From Rhabdophis nuchalis (taxonomy: Eukaryota; Chordata; Lepidosauria; Squamata; Natricidae), in contig CM077643.1 in the NCBI GenBank assembly GCA_039707465.1, forward strand, positions 242,442,167-242,506,166: 64,000 nt of DNA, given 5' to 3'. Positions 9,773 to 21,737 of the stretch are shown one piece after another (position 1 is the first letter of the stretch; each line of letters begins with the position of its first letter). The notes under the pieces are model-generated. The model saw nothing but the letters and a program-made list of their open reading frames with translations, was not told the DNA's origin and did not search any database. Made by a program: the position numbers and the translations under genes.

Positions 9773-12177
9773 TCATTCGAATTTGAGCTCTGGATCCAAA
9801 TTTGCAATTACTGTCTATATTGAGTTCTTTTGCAAATTCTGAGATAACACTGCTACAGTTTTCTGATATTTGCCTTGCTGTAACTTCTCAGGGAAAGCTC
9901 AGATCAACCAAACGAATGCTTTTCCAGCTTCTGCATCCCAGACAGCATCCAATGTGTGTTTCTCGTTCGAATTTGAGCTCTGCATCCAAATTTGCAGTCC
10001 ATAGCTAAATTGAGTTCTTTTGCTAATTGTGAGATAACACTTTGCTATAACTTCTCAGGGAAAGCTCAGATCAACCAATCGAATGCTTTTTTCAGCTTCT
10101 GCATCCCAGACAGCATCCAATATGTGTTTCCCGTTCGAATTTGAGCTCTGGATCCAAATTTGCAATTGCTGTCTAAATTGAGTTCTTTTGCCAATTCTGA
10201 GATACCCTTTGCTGTAACTTCTCAGGGAAAGCTCAAGTCAATGAATCGCCTGCTTTTCCAGCTTCTGCATCGGAGACAGCATCCAATATGTGTTTCTCGT
10301 TCGAATGTGAGCTCTGGATCCAAATTTGCAGTCCCTGGCTAAATTGAGTTCTTTTGCTAATTCTGAGATAACACTTTGCTGTAACTTCTCAGAGGAAGCT
10401 CAGATCAACCAATTGACTGCTTTTTCAGCTTTTGCATCCCAGATAGCATCTAATATGTGTTTCTCGTTCGAATTTGAGCTCTCGATCCAAATTTGCAATT
10501 GCTGTCTAAATTGAATTCTTTTTTGCAAATTCTGAGATAACACTGCTGTAACTTTTCTTATTGCCAATTCTGAGATACACTTTGCTGTAACTTCTCAGGG
10601 AAAGCTCAGATCAACGAATCGACTGCTTTTTCAGCTTCTGCATCCCAGACAGCATGCAATATGTGTTTCTCATTCGAATTTGAGCTCTGGATCCAAATTT
10701 GCAATTACTGTCTAAATTGAGTTCTTTTGCAAATTCTGAGATAACACTGCTACAGTTTTCTGATATACGCCTTGCTGTAACTTCTCAGGGAAAGCTCAGA
10801 TCAACCAATTGACTGCTTTTTCAGCTTCTACATCCCAGACAGCATCCAAATATATGTTTCTCGTTAGAAGGTGAGCTCTGGATCCAAATTTGCAGTCCCT
10901 GGCTAAATTGAGTTCTTTTGTCAATTCTGCTAACATTTTGCTATAACTTCTCAGGGAAAGCTCAGATCAACCAATCAAATGCTTTTTCAGCTTCTGCATC
11001 CCAGACAGCATCCAATAGGTGTTTCTCGTTCGAATTTGAGCTCTGAATCCAAATTTGCAATTGCTGTCTAAATTGAGTTCTTTTGCAAATTCTGAGATAA
11101 CACTGCTTTAACTTTTCTGATATACGCCTTGCTGTAACTTCTCAGGGAAAGCTCAGATCAACCAATTGACTGCTTTTTCAGCTTCTACATCCCAGACAGC
11201 ATCCAATATATGTTTCTCGTTAGAAGATGAGCTCTGGATCCAAATTTGCAATTGCTGTCTAAATTGAGTTCTTTTGCCAATTCTGAGATACACTTTGCTG
11301 TAACTTCTCAGGGAAAGCTCAGATCAACGAATCGACTGCTTTTTCAGCTTCTGCATCCTAGACAGCATCCAATATGTGTTTCTCGTTCGAATTTGAGCTC
11401 TCGATCCAAATTTGCAATTGCTGTCTAAATTGAATTCTTTTTTGCAAATTCTGATAACACTGCTGTAACTTTTCTTATTGCCAATTCTGAGATACACTTT
11501 GCTGTAACTTCTCAGGGAAAGCTCAGATCAACGAATCGACTGCTTTTTCAGCTTCTGCATCCCAGACAGCATGCAATATGTGTTTCTCATTCGAATTTGA
11601 GCTCTGGATCCAAATTTGCAATTACTGTCTAAATTGAGTTCTTTTGCAAATTCTGAGATAACACTGCTACAGTTTTCTGATATACGCCTTGCTGTAACTT
11701 CTCAGGGAAAGCTCAGATCAACCAATTGACTGCTTTTTCAGCTTCTACATCCCAGACAGCATCCAAATATATGTTTCTCGTTAAAAGGTGAGCTCTGGAT
11801 CCAAATTTGCAATTGCTGTCTAAATTGAGTTCTTTTGCCAATTCTGAGATACACTTTGCTGTAACTTCTCAGGGAAAGCTCAGATCAACGAATCGACTGC
11901 TTTTTCAGCTTCTGCATCCCAGACAGCATCCAATATGTGTTTCTCGTTCGAATTTGAGCTCTCGATCCAAATTTGCAATTGCTGTCTAAATTGAATTCTT
12001 TTTTGCAAATTCTGATAACACTGCTGTAACTTTTCTTATTGCCAATTCTGAGATACACTTTGCTGTAACTTCTCAGGGAAAGCTCAGATCAACCAATTGA
12101 CTGCTTTTTCAGCTTCTAAATCCCAGACAGCATCCAAATATATGTTTCTCGTTAGAAGGTGAGCTCTGGATCCAAAT

Positions 12178-12292
12178 TTGCAGTCCCTGGCTAAATTGAG
12201 TTCTTTTGCCAATTCTGCTAACATTCAGCTTCTGCATCCGAGACAGCATCCAATGTGTGTTTCTCGTTCGAATTTGAGCTCTGAATCCAAAT
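12178..12292 (+). repeat. Truncated 115-bp monomer
   Basis: Same deletion. Here it is preceded by a TAGAAGGTGAGC-type monomer with CTTCTAAATCC, a context shared only with 17453, 24378 and 35142. Confidence 0.9.
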
Positions 12293-14794
12293 TTGCAGTC
12301 CATAGCTAAATTGAGTTCTTTTGCTAATTGTGAGATAACACTTTGCTATAACTTCTCAGGGAAAGCTCAGATCAACGAATCGACTGCTTTTTCAGCTTCT
12401 GCATCCCAGACAGCATCCAATATGTGTTTCTCGTTCGAATTTGAGCTCTGGATCCAAATTTGCAGTCCCTAGCTAAATTGAGTTCTTTTGCTAATTGTGA
12501 GATAACACTTTGCTTTAACTTCTCAGGGAAAGCTCAGATCAACCAATCGAATGCTTTTTCAGCTTCTGCATCCCAGACAGCATCCAATATGTGTTTCTCG
12601 TTTGAATTTGAGCTCTGGATCCAAATTTGCAATTGCTGTCTAAATTGAGTTCTTTTGCCAATTCTGAGATAACACTGCTGTAACTTTTCTGATATACGCC
12701 TTGCTGTAACTTCTCAGGGAAAGCTCAGATCAACCAATTGACTGCTTTTTTCAGTTTCTGCATGCCAGACAGCATCCAATATGTGTTTCTCGTTCGAATT
12801 TGAGCTCTGGATCCAAATTTGCAATTGCTGTCTAAATTGAGTTCTTTTGCAAATTCTGAGATAACACTGCTACAGTTTTCTGATATACGCCTTGTTGTAA
12901 CTTCTCAGGGAAAGCTCAGATCAACCAATTGACTGCTTTTTCAGCTTCTACATCCCAGACAGCATCCAATATATGTTTCTCGTTCGAATTTGAGCTCTGG
13001 ATCCAAATTTGCAGTCCCTAGCTAAATTGAGTTCTTTTGCTAATTGTGAGATAACACTTTGCTGTAACTTCTCAGGGAAAGCTCAGATCAACCAAACGAA
13101 TGCTTTTCCAGCTTCTGCATCCCAGACAGCATCCAATATGTGTTTCTCGTTCGAATTTGAGCTCTGGATCCAAATTTGCAATTGCTGTCTAAATTGAGTT
13201 CTTTTGCCAATTCTGAGATACACTTTGCTGTAACTTCTCAGGGAAAGCTCAGATCAACGAATCGACTGCTTTTTCAGCTTCTACATCCCAGACAGCATCC
13301 AATATATGTTTCTCGTTAGAAGATGAGCTCTGGATCCAAATTTGCAATTGCTGTCTAAATTGAGTTCTTTTGCCAATTCTGAGATACACTTTGCTGTAAC
13401 TTCTCAGGGAAAGCTCAGATCAACGAATCGACTGCTTTTTCAGCTTCTGCATCCCAGACAGCATCCAATATGTGTTTCTCGTTCGAATTTGAGCTCTCGA
13501 TCCAAATTTGCAATTGCTGTCTAAATTGAATTCTTTTTTGCAAATTCTGATAACACTGCTGTAACTTTTCTTATTGCCAATTCTGAGATACACTTTGCTG
13601 TAACTTCTCAGGGAAAGCTCAGATCAACGAATCGACTGCTTTTTCAGCTTCTGCATCCCAGACAGCATGCAATATGTGTTTCTCATTCGAATTTGAGCTC
13701 TGGATCCAAATTTGCAATTACTGTCTAAATTGAGTTCTTTTGCAAATTCTGAGATAACACTGCTACAGTTTTCTGATATACGCCTTGCTGTAACTTCTCA
13801 GGGAAAGCTCAGATCAACCAATTGACTGCTTTTTCAGCTTCTACATCCCAGACAGCATCCAAATATATGTTTCTCGTTAGAAGGTGAGCTCTGGATCCAA
13901 ATTTGCAATTGCTGTCTAAATTGAGTTCTTTTGTCAATTCTGCTAACATTTTGCTATAACTTCTCAGGGAAAGCTCAGATCAACCAATCGAATGCTTTTT
14001 CAGCTTCTGCATCCCAGACAGCATCCAATATGTGTTTCTCGTTTGAATTTGAGCTCTGGATCCAAATTTGCAATTGCTGTCTAAATTGAGTTCTTTTGCC
14101 AATTCTGAGATACACTTTGCTGTAACTTCTCAGGGAAAGCTCAGATCAAAGAATCGACTGCTTTTTCAGCTTCTGCATCCCAGACAGCATCCAATAGGTG
14201 TTTCTCGTTCGAATTTGAGCTCTGAATCCAAATTTGCAATTGCTGTCCAGATTGAGTTCTTTTGCAAATTCTGAGATAACACTGCTGTAACTTTTCTGAT
14301 ATACGCCTTGCTGTAACTTCTCAGGGAAAGCTCAGATCAACCAATTGACTGCTTTTTCAGCTTCTACATCCCAGACAGCATCCAATATATGTTTCTCGTT
14401 AGAAGATGAGCTCTGGATCCAAATTTGCAATTGCTGTCTAAATTGAGTTCTTTTGCCAATTCTGAGATACACTTTGCTGTAACTTCTCAGGGAAAGCTCA
14501 GATCAACGAATCGACTGCTTTTTCAGCTTCTGCATCCCAGACAGCATCCAATATGTGTTTCTCGTTCGAATTTGAGCTCTCGATCCAAATTTGCAATTGC
14601 TGTCTAAATTGAATTCTTTTTTGCAAATTCTGATAACACTGCTGTAACTTTTCTTATTGCCAATTCTGAGATACACTTTGCTGTAACTTCTCAGGGAAAG
14701 CTCAGATCAACGAATCGACTGCTTTTTCAGCTTCTGCATCCCAGACAGCATCCAATATGTGTTTCTCATTCGAATTTGAGCTCTGGATCCAAAT

Positions 14795-14909
14795 TTGCAG
14801 TCCCTGGCTAAATTGAGTTCTTTTGCCAATTCTGCTAACATTCAGCTTCTGCATCCGAGACAGCATCCAATGTGTGTTTCTCGTTCGAATTTGAGCTCTG
14901 AATCCAAAT
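14795..14909 (+). repeat. Truncated 115-bp monomer
   Basis: Same 51-bp deletion, in the partner of 9520 at offset 5275. Confidence 0.9.
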
Positions 14910-17452
14910 TTGCAGTCCATAGCTAAATTGAGTTCTTTTGCTAATTGTGAGATAACACTTTGCTATAACTTCTCAGGGAAAGGTCAGATCAACGAATCGA
15001 CTGCTTTTTCAGCTTCTGCATCCCAGACAGCATCCAATATGTGTTTCTCATTCGAATTTGAGCTCTGGATCCAAATTTGCAATTACTGTCTATATTGAGT
15101 TCTTTTGCAAATTCTGAGATAACACTGCTACAGTTTTCTGATATTTGCCTTGCTGTAACTTCTCAGGGAAAGCTCAGATCAACCAAACGAATGCTTTTCC
15201 AGCTTCTGCATCCCAGACAGCATCCAATGTGTGTTTCTCGTTCGAATTTGAGCTCTGCATCCAAATTTGCAGTCCATAGCTAAATTGAGTTCTTTTGCTA
15301 ATTGTGAGATAACACTTTGCTATAACTTCTCAGGGAAAGCTCAGATCAACCAATCGAATGCTTTTTTCAGCTTCTGCATCCCAGACAGCATCCAATATGT
15401 GTTTCCCGTTCGAATTTGAGCTCTGGATCCAAATTTGCAATTGCTGTCTAAATTGAGTTCTTTTGCCAATTCTGAGATACCCTTTGCTGTAACTTCTCAG
15501 GGAAAGCTCAAGTCAATGAATCGCCTGCTTTTCCAGCTTCTGCATCGGAGACAGCATCCAATATGTGTTTCTCGTTCGAATGTGAGCTCTGGATCCAAAT
15601 TTGCAGTCCCTGGCTAAATTGAGTTCTTTTGCTAATTCTGAGATAACACTTTGCTGTAACTTCTCAGAGGAAGCTCAGATCAACCAATTGACTGCTTTTT
15701 CAGCTTTTGCATCCCAGATAGCATCTAATATGTGTTTCTCGTTCGAATTTGAGCTCTCGATCCAAATTTGCAATTGCTGTCTAAATTGAATTCTTTTTTG
15801 CAAATTCTGAGATAACACTGCTGTAACTTTTCTTATTGCCAATTCTGAGATACACTTTGCTGTAACTTCTCAGGGAAAGCTCAGATCAACGAATCGACTG
15901 CTTTTTCAGCTTCTGCATCCCAGACAGCATGCAATATGTGTTTCTCATTCGAATTTGAGCTCTGGATCCAAATTTGCAATTACTGTCTAAATTGAGTTCT
16001 TTTGCAAATTCTGAGATAACACTGCTACAGTTTTCTGATATACGCCTTGCTGTAACTTCTCAGGGAAAGCTCAGATCAACCAATTGACTGCTTTTTCAGC
16101 TTCTACATCCCAGACAGCATCCAAATATATGTTTCTCGTTAGAAGGTGAGCTCTGGATCCAAATTTGCAGTCCCTGGCTAAATTGAGTTCTTTTGTCAAT
16201 TCTGCTAACATTTTGCTATAACTTCTCAGGGAAAGCTCAGATCAACCAATCAAATGCTTTTTCAGCTTCTGCATCCCAGACAGCATCCAATAGGTGTTTC
16301 TCGTTCGAATTTGAGCTCTGAATCCAAATTTGCAATTGCTGTCTAAATTGAGTTCTTTTGCAAATTCTGAGATAACACTGCTTTAACTTTTCTGATATAC
16401 GCCTTGCTGTAACTTCTCAGGGAAAGCTCAGATCAACCAATTGACTGCTTTTTCAGCTTCTACATCCCAGACAGCATCCAATATATGTTTCTCGTTAGAA
16501 GATGAGCTCTGGATCCAAATTTGCAATTGCTGTCTAAATTGAGTTCTTTTGCCAATTCTGAGATACACTTTGCTGTAACTTCTCAGGGAAAGCTCAGATC
16601 AACGAATCGACTGCTTTTTCAGCTTCTGCATCCTAGACAGCATCCAATATGTGTTTCTCGTTCGAATTTGAGCTCTCGATCCAAATTTGCAATTGCTGTC
16701 TAAATTGAATTCTTTTTTGCAAATTCTGATAACACTGCTGTAACTTTTCTTATTGCCAATTCTGAGATACACTTTGCTGTAACTTCTCAGGGAAAGCTCA
16801 GATCAACGAATCGACTGCTTTTTCAGCTTCTGCATCCCAGACAGCATGCAATATGTGTTTCTCATTCGAATTTGAGCTCTGGATCCAAATTTGCAATTAC
16901 TGTCTAAATTGAGTTCTTTTGCAAATTCTGAGATAACACTGCTACAGTTTTCTGATATACGCCTTGCTGTAACTTCTCAGGGAAAGCTCAGATCAACCAA
17001 TTGACTGCTTTTTCAGCTTCTACATCCCAGACAGCATCCAAATATATGTTTCTCGTTAAAAGGTGAGCTCTGGATCCAAATTTGCAATTGCTGTCTAAAT
17101 TGAGTTCTTTTGCCAATTCTGAGATACACTTTGCTGTAACTTCTCAGGGAAAGCTCAGATCAACGAATCGACTGCTTTTTCAGCTTCTGCATCCCAGACA
17201 GCATCCAATATGTGTTTCTCGTTCGAATTTGAGCTCTCGATCCAAATTTGCAATTGCTGTCTAAATTGAATTCTTTTTTGCAAATTCTGATAACACTGCT
17301 GTAACTTTTCTTATTGCCAATTCTGAGATACACTTTGCTGTAACTTCTCAGGGAAAGCTCAGATCAACCAATTGACTGCTTTTTCAGCTTCTAAATCCCA
17401 GACAGCATCCAAATATATGTTTCTCGTTAGAAGGTGAGCTCTGGATCCAAAT

Positions 17453-17567
17453 TTGCAGTCCCTGGCTAAATTGAGTTCTTTTGCCAATTCTGCTAACATT
17501 CAGCTTCTGCATCCGAGACAGCATCCAATGTGTGTTTCTCGTTCGAATTTGAGCTCTGAATCCAAAT
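17453..17567 (+). repeat. Truncated 115-bp monomer
   Basis: Same deletion, in the partner of 12178 at offset 5275, with the CTTCTAAATCC flank. Confidence 0.9.
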
Positions 17568-17915
17568 TTGCAGTCCATAGCTAAATTGAGTTCTTTTGCT
17601 AATTGTGAGATAACACTTTGCTATAACTTCTCAGGGAAAGCTCAGATCAACGAATCGACTGCTTTTTCAGCTTCTGCATCCCAGACAGCATCCAATATGT
17701 GTTTCTCATTCGAATTTGAGCTCTGGATCCAAATTTGCAATTACTGTCTATATTGAGTTCTTTTGCAAATTCTGAGATAACACTGCTACAGTTTTCGGAT
17801 ATTTGCCTTGCTGTAACTTCTCAGGGAAAGCTCAGATCAACCATTCGACGGCTTTTTTCACCTTCTGCATCCGAGACAGCATCCAATGTGTGTTTCTCGT
17901 TCGAATTTGAGCTCT

Positions 17916-20900
17916 CGATCCAAATTTGCAATTGCTGTCTAAATTGAGTTCTTTTGCAAATTCTGAGATAACACTGCTGTAACTTTTCTGATATACGCCT
18001 TGCTGTAACTTCTCAGGGAAAGCTCAGATCAACCAATTGACTGCTTTTTCAGCTTCTACATCCCAGACAGCATCCAATATATGTTTCTCGTTAGAAGATG
18101 AGCTCTGGATCCAAATTTGCAATTGCTGTCTAAATTGAGTTCTTTTGCCAATTCTGAGATACACTTTGCTGTAACTTCTCAGGGAAAGCTCAGATCAACG
18201 AATCGACTGCTTTTTCAGCTTCTGCATCCCAGACAGCATCCAATATGTGTTTCTCGTTCGAATTTGAGCTCTCGATCCAAATTTGCAATTGCTGTCTAAA
18301 TTGAATTCTTTTTTGCAAATTCTGATAACACTGCTGTAACTTTTCTTATTGCCAATTCTGAGATACACTTTGCTGTAACCTCAGGGAAAGCTCAGATCAA
18401 CGAATCGACTGCTTTTTCAGCTTCTGCATCCCAGACAGCATGCAATATGTGTTTCTCATTCGAATTTGAGCTCTGGATCCAAATTTGCAATTACTGTCTA
18501 AATTGAGTTCTTTTGCAAATTCTGAGATAACACTGCTACAGTTTTCTGATATACGCCTTGCTGTAACTTCTCAGGGAAAGCTCAGATCAACCAATTGACT
18601 GCTTTTTCAGCTTCTACATCCCAGACAGCATCCAAATATATGTTTCTCGTTAGAAGGTGAGCTCTGGATCCAAATTTGCAGTCCCTGGCTAAATTGAGTT
18701 CTTTTGCCAATTCTGCTAACATTTTGCTATAACTTCTCAGGGAAAGCTCAGATCAACCATTCGATGGCTTTTTTCAGCTTCTGCATCCGAGACAGCATCC
18801 AATGTGTGTTTCTCGTTCGAATTTGAGCTCTGAATCCAAATTTGCAGTCCATAGCTAAATTGAGTTCTTTTGCTAATTGTGAGATAACACTTTGCTATAA
18901 CTTCTCAGGGAAAGCTCAGATCAACGAATCGACTGCTTTTTCAGCTTCTGCATCCGAGACAGCATCCAATATGTGTTTCTCATTCGAATTTGAGCTCTGG
19001 ATCCAAATTTGCAATTACTGTCTATATTGAGTTCTTTTGCAAATTCTGAGATAACACTGCTACAGTTTTCTGATATTTGCCTTGCTGTAACTTCTCAGGG
19101 AAAGCTCAGATCAACCATTCGATGGCTTTTTTCAGCTTCTGCATCCGAGACAGCATCCAATGTGTGTTTCTCGTTCGAATTTGAGCTCTCGATCCAAATT
19201 TGCAATTGCTGTCTAAATTGAGTTCTTTTGCCAATTCTGAGATACACTTTGCTGTAACTTCTCAGGGAAAGCTCAGATCAACCAATCGAATGCTTTTTTC
19301 AGCTTCTGCATCCCAGACAGCATCCAATATGTGTTTCTCGTTCGAATTTGAGCTCTGGATCCAAATTTGCAATTGCTGTCTAAATTGAGTTCTTTTGCCA
19401 ATTCTGAGATACCCTTTGCTGTAACTTCTCAGGGAAAGCTCAAGTCAATGAATCGACTGCTTTTCCAGCTTCTGCATCCGAGACAGCATCCAATATGTGT
19501 TTCTCGTTCGAATGTGAGCTCTGGATCCAAATTTGCAGTCCCTGGCTAAATTGAGTTCTTTTGCTAATTCTGAGATAACACTTTGCTGTAACTTCTAAGA
19601 GGAAGCTCAGATCAACCAATTGACTGCTTTTTCAGCTTTTGCATCCCAGATAGCATCTAATATGTGTTTCTCGTTCGAATTTGAGCTCCGGATACAAATT
19701 TGCAGTCCCTAGCTAAAATGAGTTCTGTTGCTAATTGTGCGATAACACTTTGCTGTAACCTCTCAGGGAAAGCTCAGATCAACCAATCGACGGCTTTTTT
19801 CAGCTTCTGCATCCGAGACAGCATCCAATATGTGTTTCTCGTTCGAATTTGAGCTCTGGATCCAAATTTGCAGTCCCTAGCTAAATTGAGTTCTTTTGCT
19901 AATTGTGAGATAACACTTTGCTGTAAGTTCTCAGGGAAAGCTCAGATCAACCAATCGAATGGTTTTTCAGCTTCTGCATCCCAGACAGCATCCAATATGG
20001 GTTTCTCGTTTGAATTTGAGCTCTGGATCCAAATTTGCAATTGCTGTCTAAATTGAGTTCTTTTGCCAATTCTGAGATAACACTGCTGTAACTTTTCTGA
20101 TATACGCCTTGCTGTAACTTCTCAGGGAAAGCTCAGATCAACCAATTGACTGCTTTTTTCAGTTTCTGCATGCCAGACAGCATCCAATATGTGTTTCTCG
20201 TTCGAATTTGAGCTCTGGATCCAAATTTGCAATTGCTGTCTAAATTGAGTTCTTTTGCAAATTCTGAGACAACACTGCTACAGTTTTCTGATATACGCCT
20301 TGTTGTAACTTCTCAGGGAAAGCTCAGATCAACCAATTGACTGCTTTTTCAGCTTCTACATCCCAGACAGCATCCAATATATGTTTCTCGTTCGAATTTG
20401 AGCTCTGGATCCAAATTTGCAGTCCCTAGCTAAATTGAGTTCTTTTGCTAATTGTGAGATAACACTTTGCTTTAACTTCTCAGGGAAAGCTCAGATCAAC
20501 CAATCGAATGCTTTTTCAGCTTCTGCATCCCAGACAGCATCCAATATGTGTTTCTCGTTTGAATTTGAGCTCTGGATCCAAATTTGCAATTGCTGTCTAA
20601 ATTGAGTTCTTTTGCCAATTCTGAGATAACACTGCTGTAACTTTTCTGATATACGCCTTGCTGTAACTTCTCAGGGAAAGCTCAGATCAACCAATTGACT
20701 GCTTTTTTCAGTTTCTGCATGCCAGACAGCATCCAATATGTGTTTCTCGTTCGAATTTGAGCTCTGGATCCAAATTTGCAATTGCTGTCTAAATTGAGTT
20801 CTTTTGCAAATTCTGAGATAACACTGCTACAGTTTTCTGATATACGCCTTGTTGTAACTTCTCAGGGAAAGCTCAGATCAACCAATTGACTGCTTTTTCA

Positions 20901-21377
20901 GCTTCTACATCCCAGACAGCATCCAATATATGTTTCTCGTTCGAATTTGAGCTCTGGATCCAAATTTGCAGTCCCTAGCTAAATTGAGTTCTTTTGCTAA
21001 TTGTGAGATAACACTTTGCTGTAACTTCTCAGGGAAAGCTCAGATCAACCAAACGAATGCTTTTCCAGCTTCTGCATCCCAGACAGCATCCAATATGTGT
21101 TTCTCGTTCGAATTTGAGCTCTGGATCCAAATTTGCAATTGCTGTCTAAATTGAGTTCTTTTGCCAATTCTGAGATACACTTTGCTGTAACTTCTCAGGG
21201 AAAGCTCAGATCAACGAATCGACTGCTTTTTCAGCTTCTACATCCCAGACAGCATCCAATATATGTTTCTCGTTAGAAGATGAGCTCTGGATCCAAATTT
21301 GCAATTGCTGTCTAAATTGAGTTCTTTTGCCAATTCTGAGATACACTTTGCTGTAACTTCTCAGGGAAAGCTCAGAT
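17916..21377 (+). repeat. 3.46-kb block, third copy of 2234-5695
   Basis: Offset 15682 bp from 2234-5695 and 6925 bp from 24841-28302. It carries the same 2-bp GTAACCTCAGGG deletion (18379) and the same run of long, short and variant-core monomers. A private change is AATATGGGTTTC at 19991-20002, where the others read AATATGTG. Confidence 0.85.
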
Positions 21378-21737
21378 CAACCAATTGACTGCTTTTTCAG
21401 CTTCTACATCCCAGACAGCATCCAATATATGTTTCTCGTTCGAATTTGAGCTCTGGATCCAAATTTGCAGTCCCTAGCTAAATTGAGTTCTTTTGCTAAT
21501 TGTGAGATAACACTTTGCTGTAACTTCTCAGGGAAAGCTCAGATCAACCAAACGAATGCTTTTCCAGCTTCTGCATCCCAGACAGCATCCAATATGTGTT
21601 TCTCGTTCGAATTTGAGCTCTGGATCCAAATTTGCAATTGCTGTCTAAATTGAGTTCTTTTGCCAATTCTGAGATACACTTTGCTGTAACTTCTCAGGGA
21701 AAGCTCAGATCAACGAATCGACTGCTTTTTCAGCTTC
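20873..21737 (+). repeat. 499-bp local tandem duplication of three monomers
   Basis: The segment beginning with the GTCCCTAGC-core monomer at 20966 recurs at 21465. The step of 499 bp equals spacings of 167, 166 and 166. This extra triplet is in the 17916-21377 copy but not at the matching places in the other two copies (after 5695 and 28302), so it arose after those blocks separated. Confidence 0.75.

Larger units (their letters stand above)
2234..12432 (+). repeat. 10.2-kb higher-order block, left copy
   Basis: Matches 24841-35396. The offset is 22607 bp as far as 7931 and 22964 bp after it; the 357-bp step is one short-plus-long dimer present in the right copy and missing here. The match starts where TGAATCC in one copy meets TCGATCC in the other, and ends at 12433, where CTCG meets CTCA. 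Scattered single-base differences (for example GTAAGG against GTAAGT near 4244) are the only other changes I saw. The part 2234-5695 also occurs a third time at 17916-21377. Confidence 0.85.
7850..12432 (+). repeat. 4.6-kb block, copy 1
   Basis: Matches 13125-17707 at offset 5275 bp, and also 30814-35396 at offset 22964 bp. A partial fourth copy lies at 22072-24632. Contains two of the 115-bp truncated monomers (9520, 12178). Confidence 0.85.
13125..17707 (+). repeat. 4.6-kb block, copy 2
   Basis: Partner of 7850-12432, with shared private variants such as TTTCCCGTTCGAA (10128 and 15403) and ATCGGAGACAGC (10269 and 15544). It is part of the longer stretch 12422-17956 that matches 30111-35645. 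Confidence 0.85.
12422..17956 (+). repeat. 5.5-kb higher-order block, left copy
   Basis: Matches 30111-35645 at a constant offset of 17689 bp. It overlaps the 4.6-kb block because the duplications are nested: the 5.3-kb step came first or was copied along with it. The left part (12422-15049) also matches 4697-7324 at offset 7725. Confidence 0.83.
15147..21378 (+). repeat. 6.9-kb-period tandem duplication, copy 1
   Basis: Matches 22072-28303 at offset 6925 bp over about 6.2 kb; the remaining 0.69 kb of the period (21379-22071) is specific to copy 1. This is the largest near-adjacent duplication in the window. Both copies share the GTTTTCGGATATTTG variant (17792 and 24717) and TTCTAAGAGGAAGC (19596 and 26521). 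Confidence 0.86.
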
